A stretch of 64,000 bases of DNA from Atopsyche davidsoni (GCA_022113835.1 JAILWY010000016.1:8091501-8155500), one strand, 5' to 3'. Shown: positions 37,571-52,595, counted from the first letter of the stretch. Notes: a model not told the origin generated them from the sequence alone. Translations and numbers: made by a program.

Positions 37571-39347
37571 ACCCGGCGGGGATGTTTCCCAAATTTAAAT
37601 TGAGGACGAGTGGCGGCGGGCGCGATCTGGTGGCAGATTTGTATGCCAAAATATTAAATGGGATGTGAAATGGTTACGCCATTTTGCGCGTTCATTTTAT
37701 ACCAGTTTCGTAAGGGATATTATGCTGTCGTAAACTGTAGATGTAAAATTCAGATCCTTCTTGTAGGCAGCACTCGACGTGATATGAAATCGATATTACG
37801 ACCTGCATACCATCGAACTTGTAATTTGATAGATCTATCGTATAACACATCAAGCGTGTACTTTTATTATTTCACTGAATATATTATTTTGTAATGAACT
37901 GTTGATTTTTAATACGTCAACGCGTTTTTCATATTAATTATCACTATTTTGAAACTTAACGCCACCGAAAAATGAGTCGGATCAATAAGATCCAAAGCTT
38001 CCTCGATGCTACAAGCGTAACTCGTGAAGGATTAATATTTAAGAACATATATCCGAGCTCAATTTAGGCATAATTGCCCAATGGCAAATGCATTTATCTT
38101 AAGGTTATTGTGTATGAATACGAATCAGCGATTAAATTAAATTTAAACTTAATATCTAATTGCGTATCCAAGACATCTAGTTGATCTAATATAATTTCAT
38201 AATTGAGCTGCCCGAGGCCAAAAGCGCACCGATACTAGTCTTCCGGTGCATTGCCTCGGCCGATGATACATCAACTTATAAACATTATGATGATCGAGCA
38301 GTTTGAACTAATCCAGCACGTGAAGTCTAAGCACATTGAATATATATCATATAAAATTTTATAAATGCATAGGTCTATTGTATCGTAAGTAGCTGACATA
38401 GCTTTAATAAAAAAAATGTCCCGACCCTAACATAAAAGTTAGTATATCATGAAAGCCAGTTTATATATTGGTCGAAATGATGGCCTAATATATTTTCTGA
38501 AACTCCAAAAAATACACGTAGTTTCTTGGATGCAATTTCTAATTAAATAATAAACCATTAGTTTTAAATCAAACTAACTTTTTTTGAAAAATTAAAACTA
38601 CCAAAGTATAAAATCGATAGCTCTCAGTGAACTATATAATTAGTTGAATTTTTTTTTGTATAAAATAAAATTAAAAGCTTTTTGCTCATTTGAATTATCT
38701 TCGTAGTTTTAAATGTAAACAATACTTAACTATCCTTATGATTTATTTGTCAAATGTTAAGGATAAATAATTGGTAATAAATAATTTCCAGTATACAGGC
38801 GATGCACTGCTAACTAAGCGGATGAGCGTCAAACTTACAAAAACAAAACAAAAAAATTCAGAAGACGAGGCGTTGAGAGTTCGCGTTTTGTTAGAGATGA
38901 ACAAAAAAAAAAAAACTTTATTAGTTAGTATTAATTGTCGAGGAGCGAGGCGGGCGCGGCGGGGAGGTCCAGGGCGAAGTCGCCGATCGCCGAGAGACGT
39001 CATTAAATCCGAGCTGGATAGAAACTCACAATGGCGGACTCTCTCAGACGCGAGGTGATAAATGTCCGCCGAGAGCTCCGGAGCGCTGCCGGGGCATCCG
39101 TCATCAGCCGCCGTCACGACGAGCACGCCGTAATGACTTCACAATTACTGCCTAATAATACCGGGGAGTCTCGGCTGATCTCCAGGCCGGTCTTCTCCTC
39201 ACCCATCTTAAAATTAAACCGAGAACTGTAATGGAAAATTACGAGCAAATTGCACGCCACTCCGTCACAATTGAACTGGTCTTCGTAATCGTATCTTTTA
39301 TATGTAAATCATTGTACTTTCATAGGATTGGGTTTTAAACTTAGCAG

Positions 39348-39608
39348 CCTCCACATGGCAACACGGCTGACAACTGATTTGTATGTAGTCGATAGCGACC
39401 TCGTATTTTTGGTGCAAGTTTTGCCCAAAGGCCTCTACATACGTCGCGGCACAGCCTGATGGACCAAAACCATTAAAAAAAAAAACCCAAAATAAAGGGA
39501 CGCTATCGCTGCAAATCGGTTGCAAGTCGTGTCACTGCGTGTGTAGCCGGCAAAAGAGAACGCTATTGTCCATTCACAATTTGGTTGTCAGTTATGTCAC
39601 GACATTTG
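39348..39608. mobile_element. fold-back MITE, copy 2, apparently nested
   Basis: The inner element, 39430-39549, has ends related to the copy at 24429-24614 (GGCCTCTACATACGTCGCGG on the left; AAATAAAGGGACGCTATCGC leading to the right end). It is flanked by outer arms at 39348-39429 and 39550-39608. Those arms are themselves inverted relatives: CAACACGGCTGACAACTGAT on the left, and GACATAACTGACAACCAAAT when the right arm is read in reverse. The simplest reading is one member inserted into another. The arms have diverged, so the limits are approximate. Confidence 0.55.
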
Positions 39609-42600
39609 TAAGTAAGTAAGTAAGCGTGCAGTTTTTAAACTGAAATTGAAAAAAATCTATTGCATTTCCTAGGGCTATTATAACCTACAAAAACCATTCC
39701 AACTACATGAAATTTACTAAAGTAAATTTGGTTAAAAACATAACGGACTTTCACAATTTATGAAAACTTTTGTAAACGTGTCGTAATTAAAGTATACTAA
39801 AAATATTTGTAAAAATAAACTGAATTCCTATAAAAATAGTTTATTATAGTCAATTATATATTTTCAACTAGCCATGAATATGCTCAAATGCAATAAAATA
39901 TGATAAGTTAAGAAAGTGATTATCTTCATAAAGTATTATTTAAAATTTTATAATATTACTACAGTATGTATATAAAATAGAAATATGAGTATTGGTTGGT
40001 TTTCATAATTTTAAATTTATAAAATATAATTTTAAAAGAAAAGTACAAAATATAAACCCACGGCATTTAGTTTGAAATGTCAAAATTCAAGAATTTAAAT
40101 TTTTTGGACCAAATCAATTGTCCTAAATGTATAACTTCGATGTAAGTATCAGTTTTTCATTGGGAATAATTCAAACTGATAATTTAAAAGTTCGGGCAAT
40201 ATAAGTATACCAAGGCAAGCATAATCTTACAATAAAAAAATCCACTAATTTATCAGAAAAAAACTTCCAGGATCCCGTACACAACAAACAACCGATACGT
40301 GCAAATACCATTAAAAGAAATTCGGTAGAGCAAAATATATTTATTCAAGCTTAATCAAACGTGTGGGGTAATTAATGCTTACACCCACGTGGGGTGCAAC
40401 GCACCACGGAAAGCTGATAGTTCATTCGGGTATCTTCCCAATAGAGATGCTGAACCAAGCGACCGAAAATGCGGGGTTGAGATATATGTCCTCCATAATA
40501 GTTTACTTATTACGGTTTTGCGATGATTTCAAATTGAAAGTTACAATTCAATTATTAGACAGCACCTCGCAGGTAATCATTTATTGATTTTCATGAAGGC
40601 AATTTATATTCACATGTGTCTATTCTCGATAGTATATAATTTACTCCCGTGCTGTCTTGAATTAATCTTTATTTTAGATTATACAAAAAAAAGCGGCTTG
40701 AAATATTTATTCAATTTCGATCGATCACCATGAAAACTCGATGCGATTTTAATGTTTTGGCGGCGAACAGCCGATCTAAAGATCGAGTACGACAAAGCGG
40801 GTCAGCTGTGTTATTTATTATCAACACAAAATAGACTGCATAAATTTAAAAAGAATATGAAATCAAGTTGATGGATTTATCAAGATAAATACGATGTCGC
40901 CGCGAGCTCACCGTCAGCGCGGCAATGCCAATTACCTCGCCTGACAGATTGCTCGCAGATACTATCTGCGCGCTCTGTATTATGCACGTGGGTAGGTGTG
41001 TGCACGGCTAATGCCACGGCTCCGCTGCTAAACGTGTGATTTAACATTGTAATATTAATTTGCGCCAACGCTTAAGATAACAACTTAATCCGGCGGCTGT
41101 CGTATCGGGGCGTCCGCCGCCATTAGGGCAGAGTTATTGCGGCCGATCTGCACCGCACTCGTGGCGCAGCTGCGAGAAGTACAGCTAATATTTAAATTGC
41201 ATTTGTATCATCGAAGCTTTTTTTTTTTACATAATTTTATAATTTAATATGCACTCGTATAGTAAAGTGAAGTGTGCAGGTCGCGAGTGAGCCCGCAACT
41301 GCGGCCGGCACTGGCGAACCCCCGACGATGTGAACACAGGCTGTTTTTTTTTTTGAGATTTAATAATATTTACTATTATAATATATATTCCAAAATATCT
41401 GATAATAGTAGAATAAAGGTATAAATAACTACTATATTTTTGTTTGATAACATACAAAGATATAACAAAAAATAAAGAGTATAGAATTTTTCTGAGAAAT
41501 GTTCCCGTGCTGAATTATAACACAATGTATAATCCTAAACATGTTCGCTTTGTGCGCTTTAAAACAATAACAGTTTCATTTGCAAATGTTAGTTATGAAT
41601 GTATACGTTTTCGTGATTACACTGTTAACTTGCACAGAATGCAAACGCTCAAAATACAGGCAAAGCTTTGAAATACCCGTACCGGCGCGGGAAGGCTTAA
41701 ATAGTGAAACAGTCCGTGACTGTCTTCGGTCGCACGGCACTCGATTAACAGAACTCCCGTCCGAGGAATAATACAATTTGTCTGGTTACCGGGCGAGCAG
41801 CAAACGGCAGAATGTACACAATGCGCCGTGGACGAGGCTCTCGGCGTGGCTTGTACCCACGTACTCGTACATACTGGCTGGGAGCATTGCGGCTCCATTC
41901 GAGTAGATGCGCTACTGGCAGATGGATAATGCACAAGAAGGGTGCACTCCCGGAGACGTGCTTCCTGGACTGCTAGAGTTTACTTGCCGCATGAGTGGTG
42001 TTGAAAGTTCAAAATTATTGTAGTTGAAGAAGTCATTTTTAAAGGAAATTTTGTAGCGCTAGCCTCCAAGCGAGTATGCTGCAAAAAACACTAAAGCCTA
42101 CCATCTGTGAATAACAAACGTACATTTAATGAATTGTGTAAAATGACATACATAAAATTATTGAGAAGGGAGAATTTTTCTGAAACGAAAATTCAAATAA
42201 AAAATAAATAAGATACTTAAAAAGACAATAATAAAATAACATAAAAAACAGACAATCCAATTCGAAAAAAAAATACCAGTCACCAGAAGCGCGAACAGGA
42301 GGAGACAGTATCAGAGATTACATCGCCGAGCATTTATAGAGAAAACAACAGGCCTCGGTGAAACGATTATCGTAATAGAATCATAAAAAGATGTATGGGT
42401 CTGATAGCGGATAACCTTATTACAATATATTGCGTGGATAAAATAAATTGTAGCAATTCCATAGAAGCTTTTGACGCGCCTCGGGTTACGTTCGTGCCGT
42501 AAGCAGTAAGTTACTAAGTACCTCCTCGCCTGTTATGCCCTCGCAGCCACCATAGCCGGGCTCTTTGTTAAATACGCTTTCCTCGAGAGCAAATGTATCT

Positions 42601-45351
42601 CGCAAGTTAAGAGAACTTAAGTTTTCTCCGCACGATCTCAATTTGTGTTAGGAAGGACGGTCTTTTTTCTATCAACTGTTTTAATATGTAGATATATGTT
42701 TATATAAGCTTCTTTGAGTGACTCTTTTGAAAATAAAAAGTACCATCACCCAATTTGCAATGTAGACGCCTGAGATAAATGTTAAGTATCTTATTTATAT
42801 TTCTTTTCCACGTTCATGGGGGAGGTTTCGCGGAGAATGTTTTACATTCCTCTTTACGATAATGCCTAAGCGTTACAACATTACATACTGTTACTCGCTT
42901 TTGAGAAGTGAGCTGCGATTGTAATCAAAATAAAATGTGATAGTAAAACGTACGCGTAAATACATCATAAATATTAACTGCATATAGGTTAGCATGACAA
43001 GATACAGCTGAAAGTTGAAATGTATTAAATAAGCAATATTGCGTCGTGCTTGAAATTATAAACAATAACTCGACTCGACATGCGCTAGGGCAAAAATATG
43101 AAATCGCAAAGCGAAAACAAATAAACCTGTTGATTTTGTTAAAAAAAAAAAACCTACTGACTGAAGAACAGTAAAATGTTGCCACGCAAATAAAGTAACC
43201 GAGAATGTTTTTATCGAGCTGGCTTTCACCTGGCGAAGTTTTATAGACTTTGAAAATGTCACTCTTAGGCGAAAATCGACACGCGAAAAAAAAAAAAACT
43301 CACAGATGATCTTTTTATTTACTCGCAAAAGATCAAAGATTAAATCTGATATTTTTCAGCACAAAGTGAGAATAATAAATATGGCCGCGCTGCATTTTTA
43401 CAAGGCAAAGTTACCGAGTGGAAATTCTGAAGAGTTTAGGAGAGAAGAAGACTATCATTGCGGAAAGTTGACAAAGAAGAAGTGGAAAAACTCGGCGAGT
43501 CGTACGGAAGCGAGGATCGCGGGGGCGGCTGAAGTTTGGAGGAGGTTTAAAAACACGGAGCCGGTCAATACTTGCATTTATTGGTTGAAGTTTTTATCGC
43601 GGCCGTTAGAACTCTGTCACGCACGCCGGCGAGCCCGACGGGTAATCACGGCCCGATATCGCTTTACTATTCCCGGTTAAGTATGGCGCGACGAATGAAA
43701 TATTTAATAATTCACCGTGGCGTTTTATGGGTTATGCGTGCCGCCATGACAAAATACGCTGATTTAATATGCAACCGTAAACATGTTTTCTTTATTTTTT
43801 TAATAACGGAAATAGAGGAAAAACTGATAAGGAATGATGCATTAAGTTTTATTGGACGAACGCGTATTGCTCATTCGATTAGACGGGCTCTTCCGCACGC
43901 GATTATCGCGATGCATAATATTACAGCACAAAGAACTTCGTTATATCGCTGTATGCAAAAATAACAACACTTATACAAAGTATTTTCGCTGTGGATAATA
44001 AATACTTTTCTTTATCAAAACACAAAGTAAATGTTTTAATAAGTTGTAGGATATAGCACGGGAGGTTCAAAAGCAGAATTTGCATAGTAAATTAAGAGAG
44101 GATTTTAACGCAAATATTGTGAGAAGGAGTAACGAGGCGCCGCGCACTAGAGGCGTGCTAATAATTATACGTAGAAATCAATTACCCCGGGCGGACAAAG
44201 ACTTGGTAAATAATTTGATATAATTCACCGTATTATAACACACGGAAAATTATAGGAAGTGAATCTATTATACACGTGTATATTAGTAGGAACTTGTAAT
44301 ACAATTTCGCTGCCTCGAGTCTGCTTGTAAAACATCTGGAGAGAGTCGATGCCCAACACAATGGGGAACAAACTCTGTGCATCGCTATTACCGCGCATTC
44401 AATTTAAATTGTATTATGAATTAAATTTAATGAGTATTATTATTTTGTTGTATGATTGATTAATACACTAGAAAGTTATTGTGTGTGCGGGGCAATATTA
44501 ATCGAGCGGGTAGTGTGCTAAAGGCTTACTAATTATAATTTCACTTCACTATTAAAAGACAATACTGAGTTATTGTTATCGTATAGTAATACAAAACACC
44601 GAGAATGTTATTACTTAACTTTATGACATGCCACAGCATTAATTTATATTTAAAATATTATTAGAATAATGCCTGCGATTTTCGTGTGAAACAACTGATT
44701 TTAATGTAATAATAAAAATCGGTTAGCGGGTGCTACTTTCGTTTTGTCTGCCAATTTCCTTCAGGAAAACATGCCATACACAACCATTACGAGGCGAGTG
44801 CTGGCTCGCGCCTCGTACATATTGCATTATATAAGAAATATGAAAGGACCCTCCACATTTCCAAGAGAAAAATCCCCAATAAAAGACGGCGACATCTGGA
44901 TGAGATGCTACAATGTTTTGCTTTGCGATGTGTAACGGACTACAGCCTGCCTGCCGGTTGCGCCTTCTCCGCCGCCACGGAAGAGAGGGCTGATAAGCAA
45001 TCATTGAGGGGGGTAGAAGTGTATTAGTGCAAAACAAGAGATGTATGCATATTTAATACCAAAGGATATGAACTTAAAATAAATAGCGTCTAAATTGAAC
45101 ATGCCTCGAAAAAAGACAAAATAAAATGACAAGACTTGTAGTTTATTAAAAAAGTCAAAGTGTTCACGTGATAAAAAGGACACAAAACAGGCACCGCTCT
45201 GATTATGATAAATTAGGGTACGTTTTTGGAATGAAAACATAACGAGCGAATCGGACGAGAGAGAAATATGCGCGGGCAGAAATTAAAATTGGTAACTCCT
45301 CTTTGTAGGCTTTTAGCAATCTTGTGTTTCGCCGGCGCGCCCCTGCCCGGG

Positions 45352-45472
45352 GTGGAGGGGGAGGGGGAGGGGGAGGGGGAGGAGGGGGAGGGGGAGGGGG
45401 AGGGGGAGGGGGAGGGGGAAGCCGCCCCCGCCCATCCCCCGCGCCCTCCCCTCCACCTCCCCCTCCCCCTCC
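45352..45472. repeat. (GGGGGA)n purine tract followed by C-rich complement, inverted
   Basis: About 69 bp of GGGGGA repeats (45352-45420) is followed by about 50 bp of C-rich sequence containing CCTCCCCCTCCCC. The two halves can pair as an imperfect hairpin, and the G side alone fits a G-quadruplex. Any open frame across it is low-complexity Gly/Glu or Pro. Confidence 0.85.
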
Positions 45473-48400
45473 GACATTAAACAAATTGAAGCAGTTTGGT
45501 ACCGCGCCGACCTCCTCTCTACTACATAAAATCTGCGGTCTCCGTACTGCCGGCGTTTGTATTATGTAGGTACACACCTCGGCCAAATAACTTCAACTCG
45601 GTTGATTATGCAAACAAAATTTAGGCTTACTTTTTACTATGGAAATTTTCGAAGGATTTTCGCGAAGTAATAGATCGTAACAATTTTTTCAACGCGTTAA
45701 TTAGATCTTTGTTTAAAAATACGGGGGAAAGTAACACAAAATGTATATTTTTAGTCTACTTGTGATGTATTTGTTTGGGGTGTTTTATTTGTGGCATGTT
45801 CCCGGGATGTATCAGGGCAGAATACTAGAGTAGGATTTCGAGGGAGGGGGAAAAATACACTGACACATTAACTCGCTTTCAAGTTTGAGGAGGACGGCAC
45901 TGTACGAATAGTCAGCACGGGAGGAGCCGGAGCCGCCCCGGCCGAGGTGTCGCGGAGATAGCGCGGCTCCCTCATTACCATACACACGAGGTCGCCGCTA
46001 GACCCGACATAATGGCTCGCCCCTCCCCGCCATTATCATTTATGCTTTTGGCTGAATCGCAAATTGGTTTTTAAAGTTGTCGGCCGCGGTGTTCGATAGC
46101 TCGATGCGCATGCAGGCGACGGAGCGGAACGGACAGTTCGGGTCGGACAGTGCGCGCTCGCGACACGAGAGTCGAGCCGTTCGCATACAATAACTGCAAA
46201 GCGATAAATCCACTTCCGATTACATCCAATACGACTTGTAATCTATCGTTTACACCGCATATTCACAAACACCGAGTTATGTGCGGATACAAATACGTAT
46301 TGACAATACGAGAAGAGAACAAGGCGGTAAAAATATTTTTATTACGTAAACGCTTAATCAAATTAAACTGCGGTCGCTCGCTCGTTTCGAAAGGCGCCGA
46401 TTCAATGCGGTCTGCTTGAAAATAATTTTAGTGAGGAAAAACAATCATAAGCGTTTTGTATTTCGCAAATAAAATCTGTACCAGGGGAGTGCGACAGCTC
46501 AGCGGATAGGAGCCCCTCAAAGGAAAGGTCTACTCGTATAATAAAACAATTAAGGGAGCATTCCGCGCACGTCCGCCGCGCGGGAGGGAGCGAGACGGGG
46601 AGGCGCCGCCTCCTCTTCATAAAATTGAATAAAACCTAATTCAGTGAGAATATTTCATTTCATTTGCTCACTCGGTTTAAAAGCGAGAGCTCTCCGAGAA
46701 GGAAGTGACGTAATCAAACGCTTATAATCTCTCGGTGATTTATTAGAAGGGCAATAAAATACGGTAGCAGAAAACCGTAAAAATGTAATGCAATTAACCA
46801 TAAAAATACGGCGGGGGCGGATACGGCGGCTCAATAAAACTGACTGAGAATGACAAAGAACTCCGGCCCTCATCGCCCGCACCGAATTGTCAAGCTTTTC
46901 TCCCTTAAAATAAGCAATTACGCGATAGCTCCGCTGCTACGGCGAGTCATTAATTACCCCGAAGGCTGCCACACGTTTCCAGAGAAATTTATAAGTAAGT
47001 TTTCCGAGCAATATGCCAAACAGCCGGGCGGCTCGACAGGCTCCTCGCGCCCCTCCGCTCCTGTTATCGCTACAATGGAAATCGCTTTCATAAATATGCG
47101 TGATTGTGACTCAACACCGTCAAATGCAGGAGTGATCGCCGGCGAGGGAGCGAGCGAGAGGGCGGCGCGGCGGACCACGCGGCAGACGGAGAGGGAAGGC
47201 CCGGCCGAGGGGTCTCGCTGAACTCGGGATGGTCGCTTTAAATGGCGAACCCTCATCATAATGTGTCCCTTATTGCTCGGGATATGAGCGTTATGACACA
47301 CCCGAGTGCCGGGGACGAGGGGCCTGGAGGGTGGAGGCGGGAGGGAGGCGGGAGGCCTCGCCAGCCATCGCTCTCTCCGGCCGCCGCCACTCTTGCTGGC
47401 TCGCGGCTCCATTAACAGCTCAATATTTCAGATAGGTCGTGCGATGCGGGCCGCTGTGGGTAATTATTTACTAGAAAGTTGAAGAGATCTGAGCGGGGAC
47501 GCGTCGGCAAGCGGTTCGGAATGCCATTTGTGCGAGAATCGATCGATCGCGCATTTCTTATGCACACGTTTACGAACCGAGATGAATTATGGAAATCATG
47601 ACAAAGTAATGAAATTAAATGTACGCAATAACTTCATTACGTATTTTATGAATACCGCTGATAATAAAAACGATCGATTGTATTGATGAGAGAATTCCAA
47701 AAATTATATCTAGTTTGCAAAAAAGGTTTAAAGTACGTAAATGATAAAAATAAGGGGGTAGGAATATCCTCTGGATAACGTTCGTTGTAAACTGTGCGTT
47801 TATATCGAAGCCCGTGTTGTTGTGACTAAACTTATGGCGGTAAACTACGGGATCATCCCTTTTATGATAGACTCTGCTACTTTTATCGCTCGATAAATAA
47901 GTTTTACTGAAAACGAATAACAAATTGTTATAGCAAAACAAAGGCAAACGAGAGCACTCCGTGTCTGAACAAATGGGAGATGACATGTAAGAGTACAAAC
48001 TGAAAGATGCTGACTGTTTTGTGGGGTGTAAATCTTGTAACCGTACTAAATTATTATATAATTTACTTTTGGTCTAAAGGTAATTTAAAATCCAAAATTA
48101 TGCAAAACAAAATGACTAACAACTCAAACTCAAAGTACATCAGTTTTCGAAATTTATATTGTGTAGTGATTTGAAAGTATCGATATTACAAGATGGATAC
48201 GGGCGATAATAATAGAAAAGCTTTTTTCAATTACAAAGAAGAATTCAAAAATTATATTTAGCACGTGTAATAGGATTTTATTGTATTATAGTATATCGAA
48301 ATCTATCCTGACAAGTGTTGTTTAGTAAATATAAGCGTAGGAAGGTCGAGTTGAATGAAATGTGGCACAATAGCAAAGTACGCGAACGCCGTGGACCAGC

Positions 48401-51400
48401 TGAACTAAAAATATGACCGTAATATCTGAGCAAAAGAGCTTTACAAAACTATTCCCGGGTCGCAGTACCGGTGAAAAGGTATTCGATATCTCGCGTGTCG
48501 GGGTTATTTGTTAGGTGTCGCGGCGGTTAGGTGATACGATGTTTCATAATCCATAATGCGGGAAAGCCGCCGCGGGTCCGGATCTCTCGAGGCGGGCCCT
48601 CCCGGCCTACTTCAAAACTTAATAAAAATCGTGACGATCATATTAAATTTAATTTCTCTCCCCCTCGGCCGGCCGCGCCGCCACTGCTCGCGAGTAAACA
48701 AACCCAGAAACGCCTGGCTCGAGAAGATTTCTTGTTTTAACTTTTAAATTACGCCGGAGCACTCGACAGTTAATGACAACACGATTGCAACCGTGACAAA
48801 TGAAAACTTCACCTTAATGTTTTGAAAACTCCTTTGACATTTTATTCATAATCTTATACTAACAATTAGCATTGAACTTTGTTGCAGATATCTGACGAAA
48901 AATAAGCGTAATTTGCACAGACGCATCGGTTTTGAATTGGAACAGGTGTAAGCTGTATTTCGCGTGTAATTTATCTGTCAATCGAATCGAAGCGAGGGAC
49001 AAAGGTGAACATGAAATTTAATAACGCCGAGAAAATAGATACGTATGTGATAATATCGGCAATATAGCAAGTGAATAAACTGAAGTTTTGAAAGTAAATT
49101 GAATATTTTTGTTTTATTTTCCGCAAACGCCACTCAGCGATTGTTTAGCGAACAATCCGGCTAGCAAGAGCGCCGGCGAACGAGCGGTTTCCGAGCAATT
49201 TACCTCGGCCGGGCTCCTCGCCGATCTCTCTCGGCCGGCGATTTTCCAAAAGTAATTAAAGTTTCGTGGAGTCCAGGTCGCGCGCTGTTTGTGCAGCTTA
49301 TAACTTCATGAGATTCCTCTCTGCGGCAAATATTGTTTTAATTTAGTCCCTCCTTTGTTCTAATCTGCATGAAGCCACAATTCAGACATCTCCTCGGAGG
49401 AGAGCGAGAATCGTTTGTCAGCATTTAAAGTTATGCACCTTCGGTTTCGCCGGGCGGCTTGGTAATTTGCCGAATAAACTAAAACGAAATCCCAAGTGCT
49501 ATTTCAAAACGCTCCCCACAGCGCAAATAGACAGAATTTCTGTACTCTTTGAATATCTAAATAAAACAGCATTCAGAAAAATAAATTAAAAATATATTTT
49601 TGGTGAGCGGTTTCCGTTATGATAATGGTTGTTCTCTTGTCGTTAATTCATTTATCCGGGCACAATAATGACTGTATACGACAGGAGCACAGACGTTAGG
49701 AAGTGATACAATTTGCTTAATTAAAAGGCCAATGCTTCCTGCGAAGTTGTACTACGTGCATACATTAGAGAGTTCACGGGCGTGGCTGTGCTCCGGTAGC
49801 CGATGCCGCCGGAGCCCGGGGCGTGTTAACTTCGAATTAGAGCTCTATGCAAAGCGTCAATTACTTCCCCACCCAAATTGTTTCAGATTTGAAAATTAAA
49901 TTAACGGCTACGTAGTTAAGATAAGAATGGATAGAACGTTAAGATGAAATCACAGCGCTTTGGAAAGTTCTGACAGTAAATAATACGCCTTCTGGCGCCA
50001 ATTTCAGATCTTAACTTCCATTGCGTACCATTTCAAAGCGTGCAGATGAAAAGCGGGTCTACGGTGTGGATCTTTTGAAAATAAATTTGAACTTGAAAGT
50101 TATAATTTACACTTAAGGGAGATTATGAGCAATTATTAATAATATACTTATAATTAAATTGTCTTTAATTATTTCTTACATCGCGGATGTTGGCCGTTGT
50201 GTTGAAAATCATTTATTTATTTGTTTTTTTTTTTAATATGCTTATTGGCTCATGAATTTAAGTTTATCTTATTATCGAAACAAGCGAAAGTTTAGAATTC
50301 AAATTAATATCAAAAATAGCTTACAGAAAGACACAAAGATTAAAAAGTAAAATGTGGATTAACTCTGGTACTTTAGTGGCAGAGATACTGCAGTAACGAG
50401 CCTTTCTTTGTGCTTGATCTGCGGTTCACGCAGCGGAGAATTCTGTCAATGTAATCGCACGCTACTGGGCATTTTGGGCATGCAGCGAGATAGAACTGCA
50501 TTCTTTTGCCATTAGTTAGGGGAGGTTGTTTTTGTTCGCGCGCTTCGGTGTGTACGGCCACTGCAGCGGCGCTCCGCAGGACAGAAAGCCGCAATCGATG
50601 CCATGACAAATGCACTCGCAGTAAACAACTGAGCGCAGAAAAATGGCCGGATTTTTCAAATATAATAACATTGTTAGTATAACTGTTTGAAATGCTAGCA
50701 TTTTGAACTCCGTTATTGGCAATTCTCCCTTTGAGTGCCATCACCGTCATTCCATACATAAAAACTCATATTTCAATATACAAAGTAGCACGTTTCGCAA
50801 TATAAATGAATTAAACACACTGTTATTTGTAGAAAATATTAATTGTTACTGAAAACGTGATTACACACTGCTTAGTTGAAAATTAAAAAAAATATATTTA
50901 TACCCATGCAGTAATTTATTATATAGACTAGACTTCACTTAAAACCATTAGCACCACAAGTCCAACACCTATAAATACTGGGGAAATATATAATATTCAG
51001 ATCTATTATTTACAAATACAACTCGACAAATCTTTCCATTAGACGAATATTAAGAAATACAATAAGAGAAACATAAAATGATATTAAATTAAAAATGACT
51101 TAAAACTGAAATCAACGTTAACCATGGATCGTGGACATCGCAAGTTATTATACAACTCATCCGATTAATTTTCTTTTCTAATTTCAGAATAAATTACAAG
51201 TTTGTCTGTCGCCGTAGAGAATTTAATAAAAATAAAACAACAAGTACCAGGAGAGGAAGAAGTCTCGGAACAAATTAAGCGTGCGGGCGGTTAACAGATA
51301 AAATTATAAATACGACATATTATGAACTTTTTAAAAAATTTAAATATATTTTTTTGAAATACGGATTATTTTGTAGATATTTCTAAAATGTAAGAGCTTT

Positions 51401-51900
51401 TATTCGTCGTTTTGAAAACATATAAATCGGAAGATATTAATAATATTGATGCTGAAAATCACACTTAAAATTTTTCATATACATATTATTTAGATCATCG
51501 TTGAGTTCACATGCCAAGGTTCTGTTTATTAGATATTTTCATTAAATTACTTAATGCGAACCAATGTTTATAATTTAAATTATTATGATATATGATCATT
51601 TCGGAAATGACTAATTAAAGTCTCATCAAATGCGTAAAGCTTGTTTTTTTTTTTTTTTACTTAATGAAAGCACAGCGGAAGCAGACATCCTCAAACAGAA
51701 ATTATCATAATTATAAAGTACACGAGACCGCGAGCCGCTCAAGCGACGGCGTCATTCACAGTCGCGCTCCGGTCCTGAGCCTCGGTTCATCCGTCGATTA
51801 ATCATGACGCTCAACTGGCATACTAATTTGGAGATAAAGCGTTTTTTCCCCGCGACCGCCCCGCCGGAGAATGAATCAAAGTTCTTGCCGGGGGCTGCAG

Positions 51901-51961
51901 GGATGGGAGTGGGGTGGGGGGAGTGGGGAGGGGGGAGTGGGGTGGGGGGGAGGGGGGGCGT
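51901..51961. repeat. G-rich tract with GGGGAGTGGGG-type units
   Basis: More than ten runs of three or more Gs are separated by single A, T or AGT. This is a strong G-quadruplex candidate on the plus strand. Confidence 0.8.
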
Positions 51962-52595
51962 CTGACTCCGAGAGCTTACATATTTATAACGAGAGATGGC
52001 GCTCTTTTATGCGGAGTTTCTCTTCAGAATTCCTCCATAAAGACTAATATAACGGTATAAGTTCAACTTGTTAAATACACATTTAAAAGCAATTATCATT
52101 ACTTATACACATTAAATATTATTAAGTAGTGTTTAAAGATTGATACGTATCTATTTAAGGGCGATGTAGTTTTGATATATTAGGAATAATTTTGGTATTT
52201 GTTCAATGCACCGTTCATGCCACGTGGAAGCTAAGTAATGGTCAATATCAAACATATTAATTATAAACCAGCCAATACCTCGTTTTATTGTTTATATAGA
52301 AAATTATTATTTTTCTTTGTTTATCTTTGTATATCAACGACGCTTATAATAACATTGCCTATTTATTTATAACCTTTTATGAAAAACATAAAATAAAAAA
52401 CTTCATATGAAAAGTAAATAACTCAAGTTGAAATAAGCGTAGTTGTCGCGTTATTTGCGTGCAATAAATTCTAATACTCCCAAGTATTAAAGTAAGGCTT
52501 CGCACAGGCGGAGCTTTCCGTGTAAAATGTGGAGCTTTTTGGGGTGGCAGGGTTGTATAACTTCGTGGAGGTCCACAAAGGTTCTAATCCGACAG

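Noticed and set aside
43306..43964. Two overlapping plus-strand frames of 124 and 130 codons in the scribbler intron
   Set aside because: No recognisable motif, no supporting splice sites or polyadenylation signal, and composition consistent with a GC-rich intronic island.
45203..45586. Gly- and Pro-rich frames on both strands
   Set aside because: They translate the (GGGGGA)n simple repeat and its C-rich partner.
46850..47412. Frames of 123 and 152 codons on opposite strands
   Set aside because: They overlap each other in a GC-rich island and are rich in Arg/Ser/Pro without any domain; chance open frames are expected in such sequence.
52580..52590. GGTTCTAATCC, a tRNA B-box match
   Set aside because: No A box at the right distance and no cloverleaf can be drawn; the sequence runs into a GGGGC repeat.
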